From the NCBI GenBank assembly GCA_002348585.1, contig DEBO01000127.1:29786-53078 (forward strand): a DNA stretch of 23,293 nucleotides, read 5' to 3'. The position numbers and the translations under genes are program-made. This document shows, piece by piece, positions 16,426 through 23,293 of the stretch. Numbering within the stretch: position 1 is the stretch's first letter; every line of letters starts with the position of its first letter. The DNA comes from Alphaproteobacteria bacterium UBA2954 (GTDB lineage: Bacteria > Pseudomonadota > Alphaproteobacteria > Puniceispirillales > Puniceispirillaceae). The notes under the pieces were generated by a model. The model ran no database searches, was not told where the DNA came from, and worked only from the letters and a program-made list of their open reading frames with translations.

Positions 16426-19400
16426 CTAATTATTTAATGAAGCTTTCCAAGCTTCCTGGAAATTATCTAACAGCTCTCTAGTTTTGTTAAAGCTGTTAAC
16501 AGCAGTTTCCATATCAGTAAACTGTTTGGTATATCTAGTCCTGGTGTTTTCTATTCGTTGATTTAGCTCGGTCAGATCTTCCTGAAAATCTGCCAAATCA
16601 CCATTGTAGTTTGTGATGCGTGTATCAATCTCATTCCCACTAGACAATATTGGGTCTATATATTCACGAAGAATTTCAAGTAGGCTTTTCCCCAAATAAA
16701 TGTCCGCATCTTCACCGTCTCCTAGGAGTGTGACGGCTAAACCATCAGCGCCGCCAGTTGCAATTGTGAATTCGTCATTTCCAAAGGTCATTGCGGTGGC
16801 GGTTGTTTCAGCATCTACAAGAGGCAATTCCCTTTGTAAGGTTGCGCTAGTAGCGGAAGTTAAATCAAAACTGTAACGACCCGCCTCCCAATCATCACCA
16901 GAAATTGACGGTTTTACGAGGCTGCTGCTCGCTGTGGCTCTGCTGTCCATTACTGCTGCAAAGGCATCCGGATTTGCATCAAAAAATTGTTCAAATTTCG
17001 TTTCGTCTACGGTCAAGCTTCCATCTCGTTCGGTCATCACTCCAAAATTAGATAAATAAACATCTTCATCGCCATACCCAGACAATGGCTTGATCGTTAA
17101 ATTTTTTAGTTCCCTGAGGTATGACTTCACGAGGTTATCACTGGCGAGTGGGCCTCCATCATCTTCGCCAGGGGTCCCTCGAAAAGTTAATTCAGATAAA
17201 CTTTCGATAGCCACATTAATTTCAGCCACAAAAGCGTCAAGGTAGGTTTTTGCCTGTTCCTTATCGTAGCTTGAAGTGATTGTGATACTAGATGGTGTAG
17301 AATCAACCAAAGTTAGTTTTACACCTGATATCAAGTCTTCAACTTCATTCTCTTCGCGGATAATATCGACACCATTGAAGGTAAAGAGGGCATTTTGACC
17401 AGCCATTGCAAAATGACGAGCATCAGCTTCTCTTATTTCAGGGTTATAGTTTATTGACAATGAAGCATCAGAGGTCGAAGCGGTATTTTCGTAATCAGGC
17501 TCAGTCGTAGTATTATTCGTAACGATCATCTCAGCTGTTGAGACGGTATAGTCAACAGGTCCATTATCTGATTGTAAGCTAACCGCGTCTGAACCACCGG
17601 CTGTGACGGTAAATGAAACTTTTTCTGTGTGAACTAATGTGCTTCCATCATTGAGAACCAGGTCAAAATCGATTTGACTTCCTGTTACATTTAGAGAGCT
17701 GTTGCTAAAATCAAACTCTAATGCATAACGCCCCTCGAAACCGCCAACAGGCGTTTGCTGAGTGTTGTTAAAACCTCCATTCGAAAACCCTGTTTGGTTT
17801 CCATAACCATCTCTTAATGGAGATTTTACACTCCCATCATAACCACCATCATCAAAGTTATCCTGGGCACCTGTTGTTTTTGCAAAAGAAATAGCGACGT
17901 CGCCTTGGTCGCCAGGGTCATTATAGGTGATTCTCAACCTTGGTGTGGCTGCTGAGCCACCTTGGTCAATTGTGAATGGAGCACTTGCATAATTTGGGTC
18001 AGCTTGAAGCGCCGTAATAACCTCGTCTAAGGAACTGTACCCTCCAATTGGTGCAGAGGCGGTTGATAGTGACGTTCCTCCAACATTTAATGTGAAAACA
18101 TCGTTCTGTTGGTTGTCTGTTCCAATATTAATAGAGGTTGAAGACCTGTAGCGCTCTGTTTCCTCTACTTTTGTAAAACTAATCGTTTGGTCAGTAAGCG
18201 GGCCGCCAGTTTTGAATGTGATTTCAATTTCGCCGCCTGCACTTGCTCCGTTAGTATCTGAAATTGTGAATGGTGCGCCAGCGTAATCGCTATCAAGTTG
18301 GAGAGCGGCAACTACATCATTCAATGAAGTGTATTGAGCACCAGAAGTTTGAAGAGTTGTTGAACCTACCACTAATTCATAGATATCGTTCGCACTGTGG
18401 GATGACCCAATGTCGACCCCAGACGTCTGGTACACCTCTTCCACATGGTTAACAGTAACGCCTGAAGGTGCTCCGGAGAGTGAAAAAACTGGATTAGATG
18501 AGCTATTAAATTTAGATTGTAGACCGGTCGAAAAGTTCAGGTTATTTCCTAAGTCGTAGACGAAAGAGGTTGAGCCTGATTTGACAACGTTTAATTCTGA
18601 TTCATAAATTGATGCATGACTGAGATCATGGTCAATAACTATAGTTTCTGTAAATGTATCACCATTGGCTGCTTGATAGGTCAGAGTTAAGTTTTTGTCT
18701 GCTGTAATTTCTGCTGCATTTGAATATACAATGGCCCCAGTGCTGGAATTAAGAACAAAATCCCCAGCATCAGCGCCGCCAAGCGAGAAGCTTCCATCTG
18801 TGCCATTAAGTGCACGTGTTTCAGAGACAAATGTTGCCAACTCTGCACTCAGACTTCCTTGCGTTGCTCCAGATTGAGAACCAGAAATGGCATTGATTGT
18901 GAGGCCTTCGAGATTATGTATGTCTAGCTCGGAGCGAGCTTGTCTAATCACAGTTTTAGCTGTGTCTTCCGTGACAGTAATAAAGACCGTCTCACTAATT
19001 GTATTTGCTCCGCTGGTATAAGTTCTTGTTAATGTTCTGTTTGCTCCGTCAGTGAAAGCAATCATATCGGTGCTTGTGATTTCTCCAGTGGCAGTGTTTA
19101 TAGTAAATTCAGCGTCTCCAGAAATACTGAATGTGCCTCCAGCATGCTCATCAACAAACCTTTCCAAGTCAGTTCCAGAAGTGCCTGGAGTTGGTGCTGG
19201 GATAGTAATGTCAAAACCCTCAATCGTTGTTGCAGTGATATCTGTAATTCTATCAGTGCTCCCTGTAGCGGTAATACGCATCTGATTGTCTAGCCCGGTA
19301 GGCCCCATGAAAGATACGGAATAGCTACCCTCACTCAATTTAATAACGCTGGCGGTAACGCCAATATTCGCCGCATTTACAGCATCTGCAATGGCAGTAA

Positions 19401-19881
19401 TCGTATTCGGGCCAGTTCCAATGTTAATTGTTTCAGATGGTCGTTCGGCATTTACCGTGAATGAATCTGCAGCTGAGTTCCACTCTCCAAATTCGATTAA
19501 AATGCTCTCTGTGCTGGAGGTGGACGTGGCTGATGTAAATCCTGCGAAAGAAACAGTATGACTTTTTGCGATTTGTGTAATATCTAACTCGTGCTCAAAT
19601 GGCTCAACAGAGAAAGTGCCTGTCTCTTCAATTTCTACCGCTGTTGAAGATGAGCTTAATGCAAGTCCATTCAATCCATCGAGAGCTTGTAAATTTGTGT
19701 CAAGACTCGATAGGCTGCTTTTTACTGTTCCCAAGGCAGATACAGATACAGTTTTTTCATCAATTTTTTTCTGAATGATTGTTTCTTGTGGAACCTTTTC
19801 AGCCTCCACAATTGCATCAACAATTTGAGTGACGTTTAGACCACTGCCCACGTTTAGTGCACTTAAATAATCAACAGCCAT
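16426..19881 (-). CDS. fliD: Giant filament cap protein FliD (HAP2)
   Basis: A protein of about 1151 residues; FliD is usually 450-700. It forms the cap that folds flagellin at the filament tip. The N-terminal domain (1-115) has VDYLSALNVGSGLNVTQIVD and IVEAEKVPQETIIQKKIDEK. The C-terminal domain (about 807-1151) has NALFTFNGVDIIREENEVED, LISGVKLTLVDSTPSSITIT, YLSNFGVMTERDGSLTVDET and a final coiled coil (LTELNQRIENTRTRYTKQFT). Between them lie an IN-like stretch, two cadherin-like repeats, a block matching flagellin 1 and a tandem duplication. The ATG at 19881 is chosen because it gives the FliD N-terminus and because the frame's upstream ATG at 19926 falls inside the sigma-54 promoter. The best ribosome-binding site (GGAGAG, 19904-19899) is 17 bases upstream and instead suits an out-of-frame ATG at 19894. 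Confidence 0.93.
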   Translation of the reverse strand: MAVDYLSALNVGSGLNVTQIVDAIVEAEKVPQETIIQKKIDEKTVSVSALGTVKSSLSSLDTNLQALDGLNGLALSSSSTAVEIEETGTFSVEPFEHELDITQIAKSHTVSFAGFTSATSTSSTESILIEFGEWNSAADSFTVNAERPSETINIGTGPNTITAIADAVNAANIGVTASVIKLSEGSYSVSFMGPTGLDNQMRITATGSTDRITDITATTIEGFDITIPAPTPGTSGTDLERFVDEHAGGTFSISGDAEFTINTATGEITSTDMIAFTDGANRTLTRTYTSGANTISETVFITVTEDTAKTVIRQARSELDIHNLEGLTINAISGSQSGATQGSLSAELATFVSETRALNGTDGSFSLGGADAGDFVLNSSTGAIVYSNAAEITADKNLTLTYQAANGDTFTETIVIDHDLSHASIYESELNVVKSGSTSFVYDLGNNLNFSTGLQSKFNSSSNPVFSLSGAPSGVTVNHVEEVYQTSGVDIGSSHSANDIYELVVGSTTLQTSGAQYTSLNDVVAALQLDSDYAGAPFTISDTNGASAGGEIEITFKTGGPLTDQTISFTKVEETERYRSSTSINIGTDNQQNDVFTLNVGGTSLSTASAPIGGYSSLDEVITALQADPNYASAPFTIDQGGSAATPRLRITYNDPGDQGDVAISFAKTTGAQDNFDDGGYDGSVKSPLRDGYGNQTGFSNGGFNNTQQTPVGGFEGRYALEFDFSNSSLNVTGSQIDFDLVLNDGSTLVHTEKVSFTVTAGGSDAVSLQSDNGPVDYTVSTAEMIVTNNTTTEPDYENTASTSDASLSINYNPEIREADARHFAMAGQNALFTFNGVDIIREENEVEDLISGVKLTLVDSTPSSITITSSYDKEQAKTYLDAFVAEINVAIESLSELTFRGTPGEDDGGPLASDNLVKSYLRELKNLTIKPLSGYGDEDVYLSNFGVMTERDGSLTVDETKFEQFFDANPDAFAAVMDSRATASSSLVKPSISGDDWEAGRYSFDLTSATSATLQRELPLVDAETTATAMTFGNDEFTIATGGADGLAVTLLGDGEDADIYLGKSLLEILREYIDPILSSGNEIDTRITNYNGDLADFQEDLTELNQRIENTRTRYTKQFTDMETAVNSFNKTRELLDNFQEAWKASLNN
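17862..18427 (-). repeat. Tandem duplicated module inside FliD
   Basis: Two neighbouring copies of about 93 residues occupy about 18148-18427 and 17862-18142. Copy one has NDIYELVVGSTTLQTSG, SLNDVVAALQLDSDYAGAPF and ISFTKVEE. Copy two has NDVFTLNVGGTSLSTAS, SLDEVITALQADPNYASAPF and ISFAKTTG. They fall inside a region that otherwise lines up with flagellin 1, so they look like an insertion followed by duplication. The pattern (a strand pair, a helix, 'APFTI', then strands) resembles modules of large secreted adhesins; I cannot name the family. Confidence 0.75.
18616..19170 (-). repeat. Cadherin-like repeats of FliD (2 copies)
   Basis: Two copies lie at about 18957-19170 (FVDEHAGGTFSISGDAEFTI, then INTATGEITS, YTSGANTISETVFITVTED) and 18616-18857 (LSAELATFVSETRALNGTDG, then FVLNSSTGAIV and FTETIVIDH). 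The second is almost superposable on the second repeat of flagellin 1 (LSAELAAFIQGSRTVSGNNG ... FTETIVIDH). Confidence 0.75.
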
Positions 19882-19921
19882 CTTTTTGGTCCATAATACT
19901 CTCCAAAAACTCTTTAAATTA

Positions 19922-19937
19922 AGCAATTTTTGTGCCT
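19922..19937 (-). promoter_or_regulatory. Sigma-54 promoter of fliD
   Basis: Read on the minus strand the site is AGGCAC-AAAAA-TTGCT with GG and GC exactly 10 bases apart, one mismatch from TGGCAC-N5-TTGCW. The start is predicted near 19911, giving a leader of about 30 bases before the fliD ATG at 19881. It occupies the gap between fliD and the divergent ClC gene. Confidence 0.83.
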
Positions 19938-20000
19938 AAAACGAAAATGTGTCACATTTAACCAGTCACTGATTTATTCTGCATAAGGCGTTCACTCGTT

Positions 20001-21704
20001 TTGCCAATAAACTTGAGATTAATTGTGTATTTAATTTTTTCCTCGTTAACAGGATTAACGATTGGAACTGTAGTATCTTTAATTGCAAACTTATTTGTAA
20101 ACGGAATAAAATTTTTTGAGGTGTTGCGCTTAGAGTTATTCTTCATATTTTCATCTGTGATATATGCTGAAATCATAATTCCATTTGCTTGGCTCAGTGC
20201 CGGTTTTTTTCTCGTTTTTTTAATAAAAAAAATGATTGGTAGCGCACCGTGGCAAGGACCAGCAGATGCAATTTATTGTGCCCACAGACCTGATAAAAGC
20301 ATGGATATTCGCCAAGGATTCGGTACTGTTCTAGCTGCCTTTACTTCTTTGAGTGCTGGAGCCTCACTGGGGCAGTATGGACCAATAGTGCACATGGGCG
20401 CATTAATAGGCAGTTTGTTCAGAAAATACAATTTGCATTCGGTTAGTCTATCAAACGACATTTTCATAGGTTGTGGTGTTGCCGCTGCTATTTCTGCTGG
20501 TTTTCAAGCACCTATTGCAGGAGTAATTTTTGCACACGAAGCGATTTTGAGACATTTTTCTATGAGGGCTATTGCTCCAATTGCGATATCCAGTATATGT
20601 GCCGCTTCAGTGGGACAATGGTTAGGTCTAAGCGAAAATATATTGGCGCTCAATTTTTCTGCACAGCCATTGCTAAATCAGGTACCAGCTTTGTTAATTG
20701 GGGGCTTCATATTTAGCATGGTCGCAGTGTTTATAATGAAGACCACACTTACGGGTATCGCAACTATAAATAAACTCAGTTTGCCCATTGGATATTTGGC
20801 TTTCGTTGCTATTTTTGGGCTTGGAACTATTGGTATGATAGTTCCAGAAACCATTGGAATCGGCATGAAGTCGCTGGTTTCAATACTGGCTGGCCATTAT
20901 GAAATTTCCATTCTTTTTCTTTTGTTTTGTGCAAAAATTTTAGCTGTTTTGATTTCTATTTGTTTTGGGTTTGTTGGAGGGTTTGTCTCTCCGGCTTTGA
21001 TGATAGGAGCATTATCTGGAGGTTTGCTCTCAACAATTTTATCCTCTTTGGGTTTTGAAGTTTCTTCGATTACACTGATGATTGCTGGAATGGCCGCTGT
21101 TTCTGGTACGATTGTGGGTGCGCCTATTTCTATGGTGATGCTGGTATTTGAACTCACAGAATCCTATGATTTCGCAGTTTCTGCTATGTTGAGTGTTGTA
21201 GTAGCAAATTTATTTAGTCATTTGGTCTTCAGTCATTCTTTGTTTGACGAACAACTCAAGCGACGAAATATAGATGTTTCTCAAGGTCGAGGAAATCTTG
21301 CCTTAATGGAACAATCAATTGTTGATGTCGCCCAAACAGAATTTTTAAAAGTTTCCCCTAATGCTAGTGTTGCAAATACAATTCAGTTGCTCAAGAAAAG
21401 GCAACAGACTGAAGCGTATTGTGTAGAAGGGAATGGAACATATGTCGGTAAACTGTTTTTGCCTCAGCTTCTAAAGCTAAGGCCAAACACAGAAGTGCAT
21501 ACAAGTGTAATGAAATCGGAAAAAGTTATTCCCGCCGATGCTTCGATGTTTAAGGCAATAGAAATTGCTTCAGACTTTGTAGGAGAGGCTTTGGCTGTTG
21601 TTGACACCGATACTAACAAAATTGTTGGAACTGTTACAGAGGCTGCTCTTTTCCAAGTTTATTTAAAAGCTCAATCAGACGTACATAAGTTAGAGCATGG
21701 CTGA
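20001..21704 (+). CDS. ClC-family chloride channel/transporter with CBS domains
   Basis: A protein of 567 residues from a TTG start, made of a ClC membrane domain (about 1-410, some ten hydrophobic helices) and a C-terminal pair of CBS regulatory domains (about 430-560). Family landmarks are GASLGQYGPIVHMGALIGS (residues 120-138, the GREGP segment), FQAPIAGVIFAHEAILRHF (about 168-186) and GFVGGFVSPALMIGALSGG (about 323-341, the GGxFxP segment). The external gating glutamate of GREGP is replaced by tyrosine (Y126). The proton glutamate of the 'IIEEM' segment also appears replaced (E180 kept, next residue alanine). In the family these losses go with passive chloride flow rather than H+/Cl- exchange. 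The start is uncertain: AAGG lies about 12 bases before the TTG. It has no obvious flagellar role and is divergent from fliD. Confidence 0.9.
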   Translation: MPINLRLIVYLIFSSLTGLTIGTVVSLIANLFVNGIKFFEVLRLELFFIFSSVIYAEIIIPFAWLSAGFFLVFLIKKMIGSAPWQGPADAIYCAHRPDKSMDIRQGFGTVLAAFTSLSAGASLGQYGPIVHMGALIGSLFRKYNLHSVSLSNDIFIGCGVAAAISAGFQAPIAGVIFAHEAILRHFSMRAIAPIAISSICAASVGQWLGLSENILALNFSAQPLLNQVPALLIGGFIFSMVAVFIMKTTLTGIATINKLSLPIGYLAFVAIFGLGTIGMIVPETIGIGMKSLVSILAGHYEISILFLLFCAKILAVLISICFGFVGGFVSPALMIGALSGGLLSTILSSLGFEVSSITLMIAGMAAVSGTIVGAPISMVMLVFELTESYDFAVSAMLSVVVANLFSHLVFSHSLFDEQLKRRNIDVSQGRGNLALMEQSIVDVAQTEFLKVSPNASVANTIQLLKKRQQTEAYCVEGNGTYVGKLFLPQLLKLRPNTEVHTSVMKSEKVIPADASMFKAIEIASDFVGEALAVVDTDTNKIVGTVTEAALFQVYLKAQSDVHKLEHG

Positions 21705-21720
21705 TAATGAAAATTGAATT

Positions 21721-22095
21721 TCATGCGATAATATCAATTTGATTTTTGAAGCGAGGGGCATCTGCGTATGAATTCGATATTCGTTCTGTGCGTGTCGAGC
21801 TCACATTTTGTATGTATACAGGGCTAGAAGCCGCCCTTGCCCGAAGGTACTCTTCCGTGACAATTGTAGAAGGAGCTTGCCGGTTCGAACGGATTTGGCT
21901 GACTGGAAGGCCTGAATTTTCAGAAAAAATACGAGAAATGGGCTCCGTAGCCTCAACATATCGCGATGTTTGCCGTTCTACTGGCATAAGTCTTGCACTA
22001 TCTGCTAAGTCTTGCGTTTGCGCCAATTGAGATGACCTATTGGTCGCTGTTGCAAGTCTAGTCTGCTGCGCGTCATGTAACATGGGTACGTACAT
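21721..22095 (-). CDS. Unrecognised small protein next to fliS
   Basis: A frame of 124 residues from the ATG at 22095 (an ATG at 22083 is also possible; the frame stays open further upstream into fliS but that part looks non-coding). It begins MYVPMLHDAQQTRLATATNR, is polar and rich in Ser, Arg, Ala and Thr, seems poorly structured, and ends in a short hydrophobic tail (RFKNQIDIIA). No signal peptide or membrane segment is visible. It is convergent with the ClC gene (16 bases between stops) and divergent from fliS (57 bases). It lacks the FlaG pattern. A frame on the opposite strand (21746-22030) overlaps it and I consider that one less likely. No clear ribosome-binding site is seen. Confidence 0.5.
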   Translation of the reverse strand: MYVPMLHDAQQTRLATATNRSSQLAQTQDLADSARLMPVERQTSRYVEATEPISRIFSENSGLPVSQIRSNRQAPSTIVTEEYLRARAASSPVYIQNVSSTRTERISNSYADAPRFKNQIDIIA

Positions 22096-22152
22096 GAATC
22101 TAAGGCTACTAAATCTAGCTGTTTTGTGCAAGAAGTTGAGGTGATGACAGGC

Positions 22153-22560
22153 ATGAATTACGGAAAAATCACGCAAGCCTATCAAAATGCAGAAAATCAA
22201 GCTCTTCAGGAAACAGAAGACCCGCATTTAATTATACTAACAATGTTAAATGCTCTACTCAAATCAATGGGCATTTTTGTGCAAAATATTAATATTTCAG
22301 ATGGAGGTCAGCTCGAGTTAAAGTCAAAGCACTTTGCCCGATCTTTAACTATAATTTACGCTTTGCAGACCAGCCTTGATTTTGAAAAAGGTAAGGACAT
22401 AGCTGAAAACCTTTTTCAGCTCTATGAATTTGCCCGTCAGCAACTCATGGATGATTTGAAATCTGGCAAACCTGATGGGACCTTAAAAGCCATTCATTGT
22501 TTAGCAGACATTCGCGATGCCTGGGATGAAATGGGAAAGCAAAATGCAGAACATGGCTGA
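22153..22560 (+). CDS. fliS: Flagellin export chaperone FliS
   Basis: A helical cytoplasmic protein of 135 residues, the usual FliS size. FliS binds the C-terminal tail of unpolymerised flagellin and guides it to export. The pattern fits: a short N-terminus with KITQAYQNAEN, then the first main helix DPHLIILTMLNALLKSMGIF, a second with KHFARSLTIIYALQTSLDFE, a third ENLFQLYEFARQQLMDDLKS, and a final one with CLADIRDAWDEMG. The ATG at 22153 has GAGGTG at a nine-base distance; the in-frame ATG at 22144 is too close to it. The 3' end overlaps the following gene by 17 bases, suggesting coupled translation. With two oversized flagellins this chaperone has to serve large cargo, although it binds only the conserved tail. 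Confidence 0.9.
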   Translation: MNYGKITQAYQNAENQALQETEDPHLIILTMLNALLKSMGIFVQNINISDGGQLELKSKHFARSLTIIYALQTSLDFEKGKDIAENLFQLYEFARQQLMDDLKSGKPDGTLKAIHCLADIRDAWDEMGKQNAEHG

Positions 22561-22837
22561 AATCAGAGAACAATTCTCTGCGCTTCATGGCCATATTGCG
22601 ACAGCTATTACGAATAAAGACTTTAATCGTGCTGTAACACTCGACCAAGCGCGTCAGGATATATTGAAAGATCTCTGTCTTATGGATATGAAAGGCATAG
22701 ATGAGAGTTTTTTTGCGTTTATTGAGCAATGTGCTAAAGAAAATGCTGAACTAATTGAGACCATTGAAAAAGAAATGGAACATTTGACTTTCCACCAAAG
22801 CCGCACCCGCAAAGCACAGGTGGCCTATACAAATTAA
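22544..22837 (+). CDS. fliT: FliT-like flagellar chaperone
   Basis: A protein of 97 residues, wholly helical, beginning MQNMAEIREQFSALHGHIAT and ending in a basic tail (HQSRTRKAQVAYTN). FliT-type proteins are small helical chaperones for FliD. Sequence conservation in that family is low, so the name rests on size, helix content and position right after fliS. The start at 22544 has GGGAAAG four bases upstream; 22553 is an alternative, and the ATG at 22517 lacks support. It overlaps fliS by 17 bases and is convergent with the FleQ-type gene (33 bases between stops). Confidence 0.65.
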   Translation: MQNMAEIREQFSALHGHIATAITNKDFNRAVTLDQARQDILKDLCLMDMKGIDESFFAFIEQCAKENAELIETIEKEMEHLTFHQSRTRKAQVAYTN

Positions 22838-22870
22838 CATTTAGATTTCCGCCGTCTCTTCTACTGTGGA

Positions 22871-23293
22871 CTAATTTGCGGGTTTTTCGATCATAAATTT
22901 TTTCATTTTCTCGATCAATGTCGTTCGCCGCAGCTTCAGGCTGTCTGCGGCAGCAGAAATCATGCCATCTGATTTCTGAAGAGCCGCCTCAATAAGCACA
23001 ATTTCAACATCTTGGAGGTGCCGGCGCAAATCAATGTTATCAAAGAAAGAAAACCATTCCTGATAGTGGGAGGGATGTGGCAAGGGGACCTCAGATACCT
23101 CGCTCATGTTATCAGGGGTTTTAGTTTCAGGAGCTAGATTAGTTGTTGCTGCCCACAGGGCTTCTTGTTCTTCAACCGGTTCTGGAACCTTAATGCGCAG
23201 TAAATTATTTTTCACATCAGACTGTTCAATCTGGCGTCCGGGAAATAGCAAACAAGCTCTCTCCAGCAGGTTTCTTAATTCACGGACATTGCC
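22871..23293 (-). CDS. fleQ: Sigma-54-dependent flagellar activator (FleQ-type), 3' part
   Basis: The last 140 residues of a sigma-54 activator whose 5' end lies beyond the window. The frame is open to the last base and starts with GNVRELRNLLERACLLFPGR, the end of the AAA+ ATPase domain with its sensor-II arginine. A variable linker follows, then a Fis-type DNA-binding helix-turn-helix (LIEAALQKSDGMISAAADSL, then KLRRTTLIEKMKKF). The RRTTLIEKM recognition helix is like that of FleQ/FlrA, the class I masters of polar flagella, and the place after fliS and fliT is where fleQ lies in Pseudomonas. FlrC/FleR or FlbD are alternatives because the receiver or FleQ N-terminal domain is not in view. 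It plausibly acts on the sigma-54 promoters found here. Confidence 0.82.
   Translation of the reverse strand, partial: GNVRELRNLLERACLLFPGRQIEQSDVKNNLLRIKVPEPVEEQEALWAATTNLAPETKTPDNMSEVSEVPLPHPSHYQEWFSFFDNIDLRRHLQDVEIVLIEAALQKSDGMISAAADSLKLRRTTLIEKMKKFMIEKPAN

Noticed and set aside
21746..22030. Plus-strand frame opposite the small orphan gene
   Set aside because: No ribosome-binding site and an unlikely residue mix (many Cys, Arg, Tyr in odd places); it looks like a shadow of the minus-strand frame.
1..23293. tRNA, rRNA, CRISPR arrays, insertion sequences or phage genes
   Set aside because: I saw no such structures: no regularly spaced repeats, no transposase or integrase frames and no tRNA-like folds.

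Overview
The window is one continuous flagellar gene cluster interrupted by a chloride-channel gene and two unrecognised small genes. It comes from a moderately AT-rich proteobacterium. Order and control resemble the sigma-54/FleQ flagellar systems of Pseudomonas and Vibrio: flgF-G-H-I-J-K-L, flagellin, fliD, fliS, a fliT-like gene, then a FleQ-type activator, with near-perfect sigma-54 (-24/-12) promoters before flgG, flagellin 1 and fliD. The single-domain FlgJ, the flagellin termini and parts of FlgK would also fit a marine alphaproteobacterium (for example SAR116-like). I therefore leave gamma versus alpha open.

Region by region. 1-348 is the 3' end of flgF. A sigma-54 promoter at 410-425 opens a tight operon flgGHIJKL (462-9415: distal rod, L-ring, P-ring, rod cap, two hook-filament junction proteins), closed by a hairpin terminator at 9450-9475. 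The 420-base gap after flgL holds two sigma-54-like promoters, and the second leads into flagellin 1 (9836-12883, +). Flagellin 2 (12944-15715, -) converges on it, and one symmetrical hairpin between them serves both strands. An orphan gene (15929-16414, +) then converges on fliD (16426-19881, -), whose own sigma-54 promoter lies at 19922-19937. A ClC-type chloride channel with CBS domains (20001-21704, +) and a small orphan gene (21721-22095, -) follow. Next come the filament chaperone genes fliS and a fliT-like gene (22153-22837, +). The 3' end of a FleQ-type activator (22871-23293, -) runs off the window.

The most unusual aspect is the part of the organelle outside the cell. FlgK is about 1543 aa, the flagellins about 1015 and 923 aa, and FliD about 1151 aa, all two to three times the usual size, whereas the rod and ring proteins have normal lengths. 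The extra sequence is modular. A cadherin-like repeat occurs in both flagellins and in the cap protein FliD. A longer block is collinear between flagellin 1 and FliD, with a tandemly duplicated module inserted in the FliD copy. A second module built round the flagellin 'IN' motif recurs in FlgK, FlgL and flagellin 1. Junction, filament and cap thus appear to share one family of surface domains.
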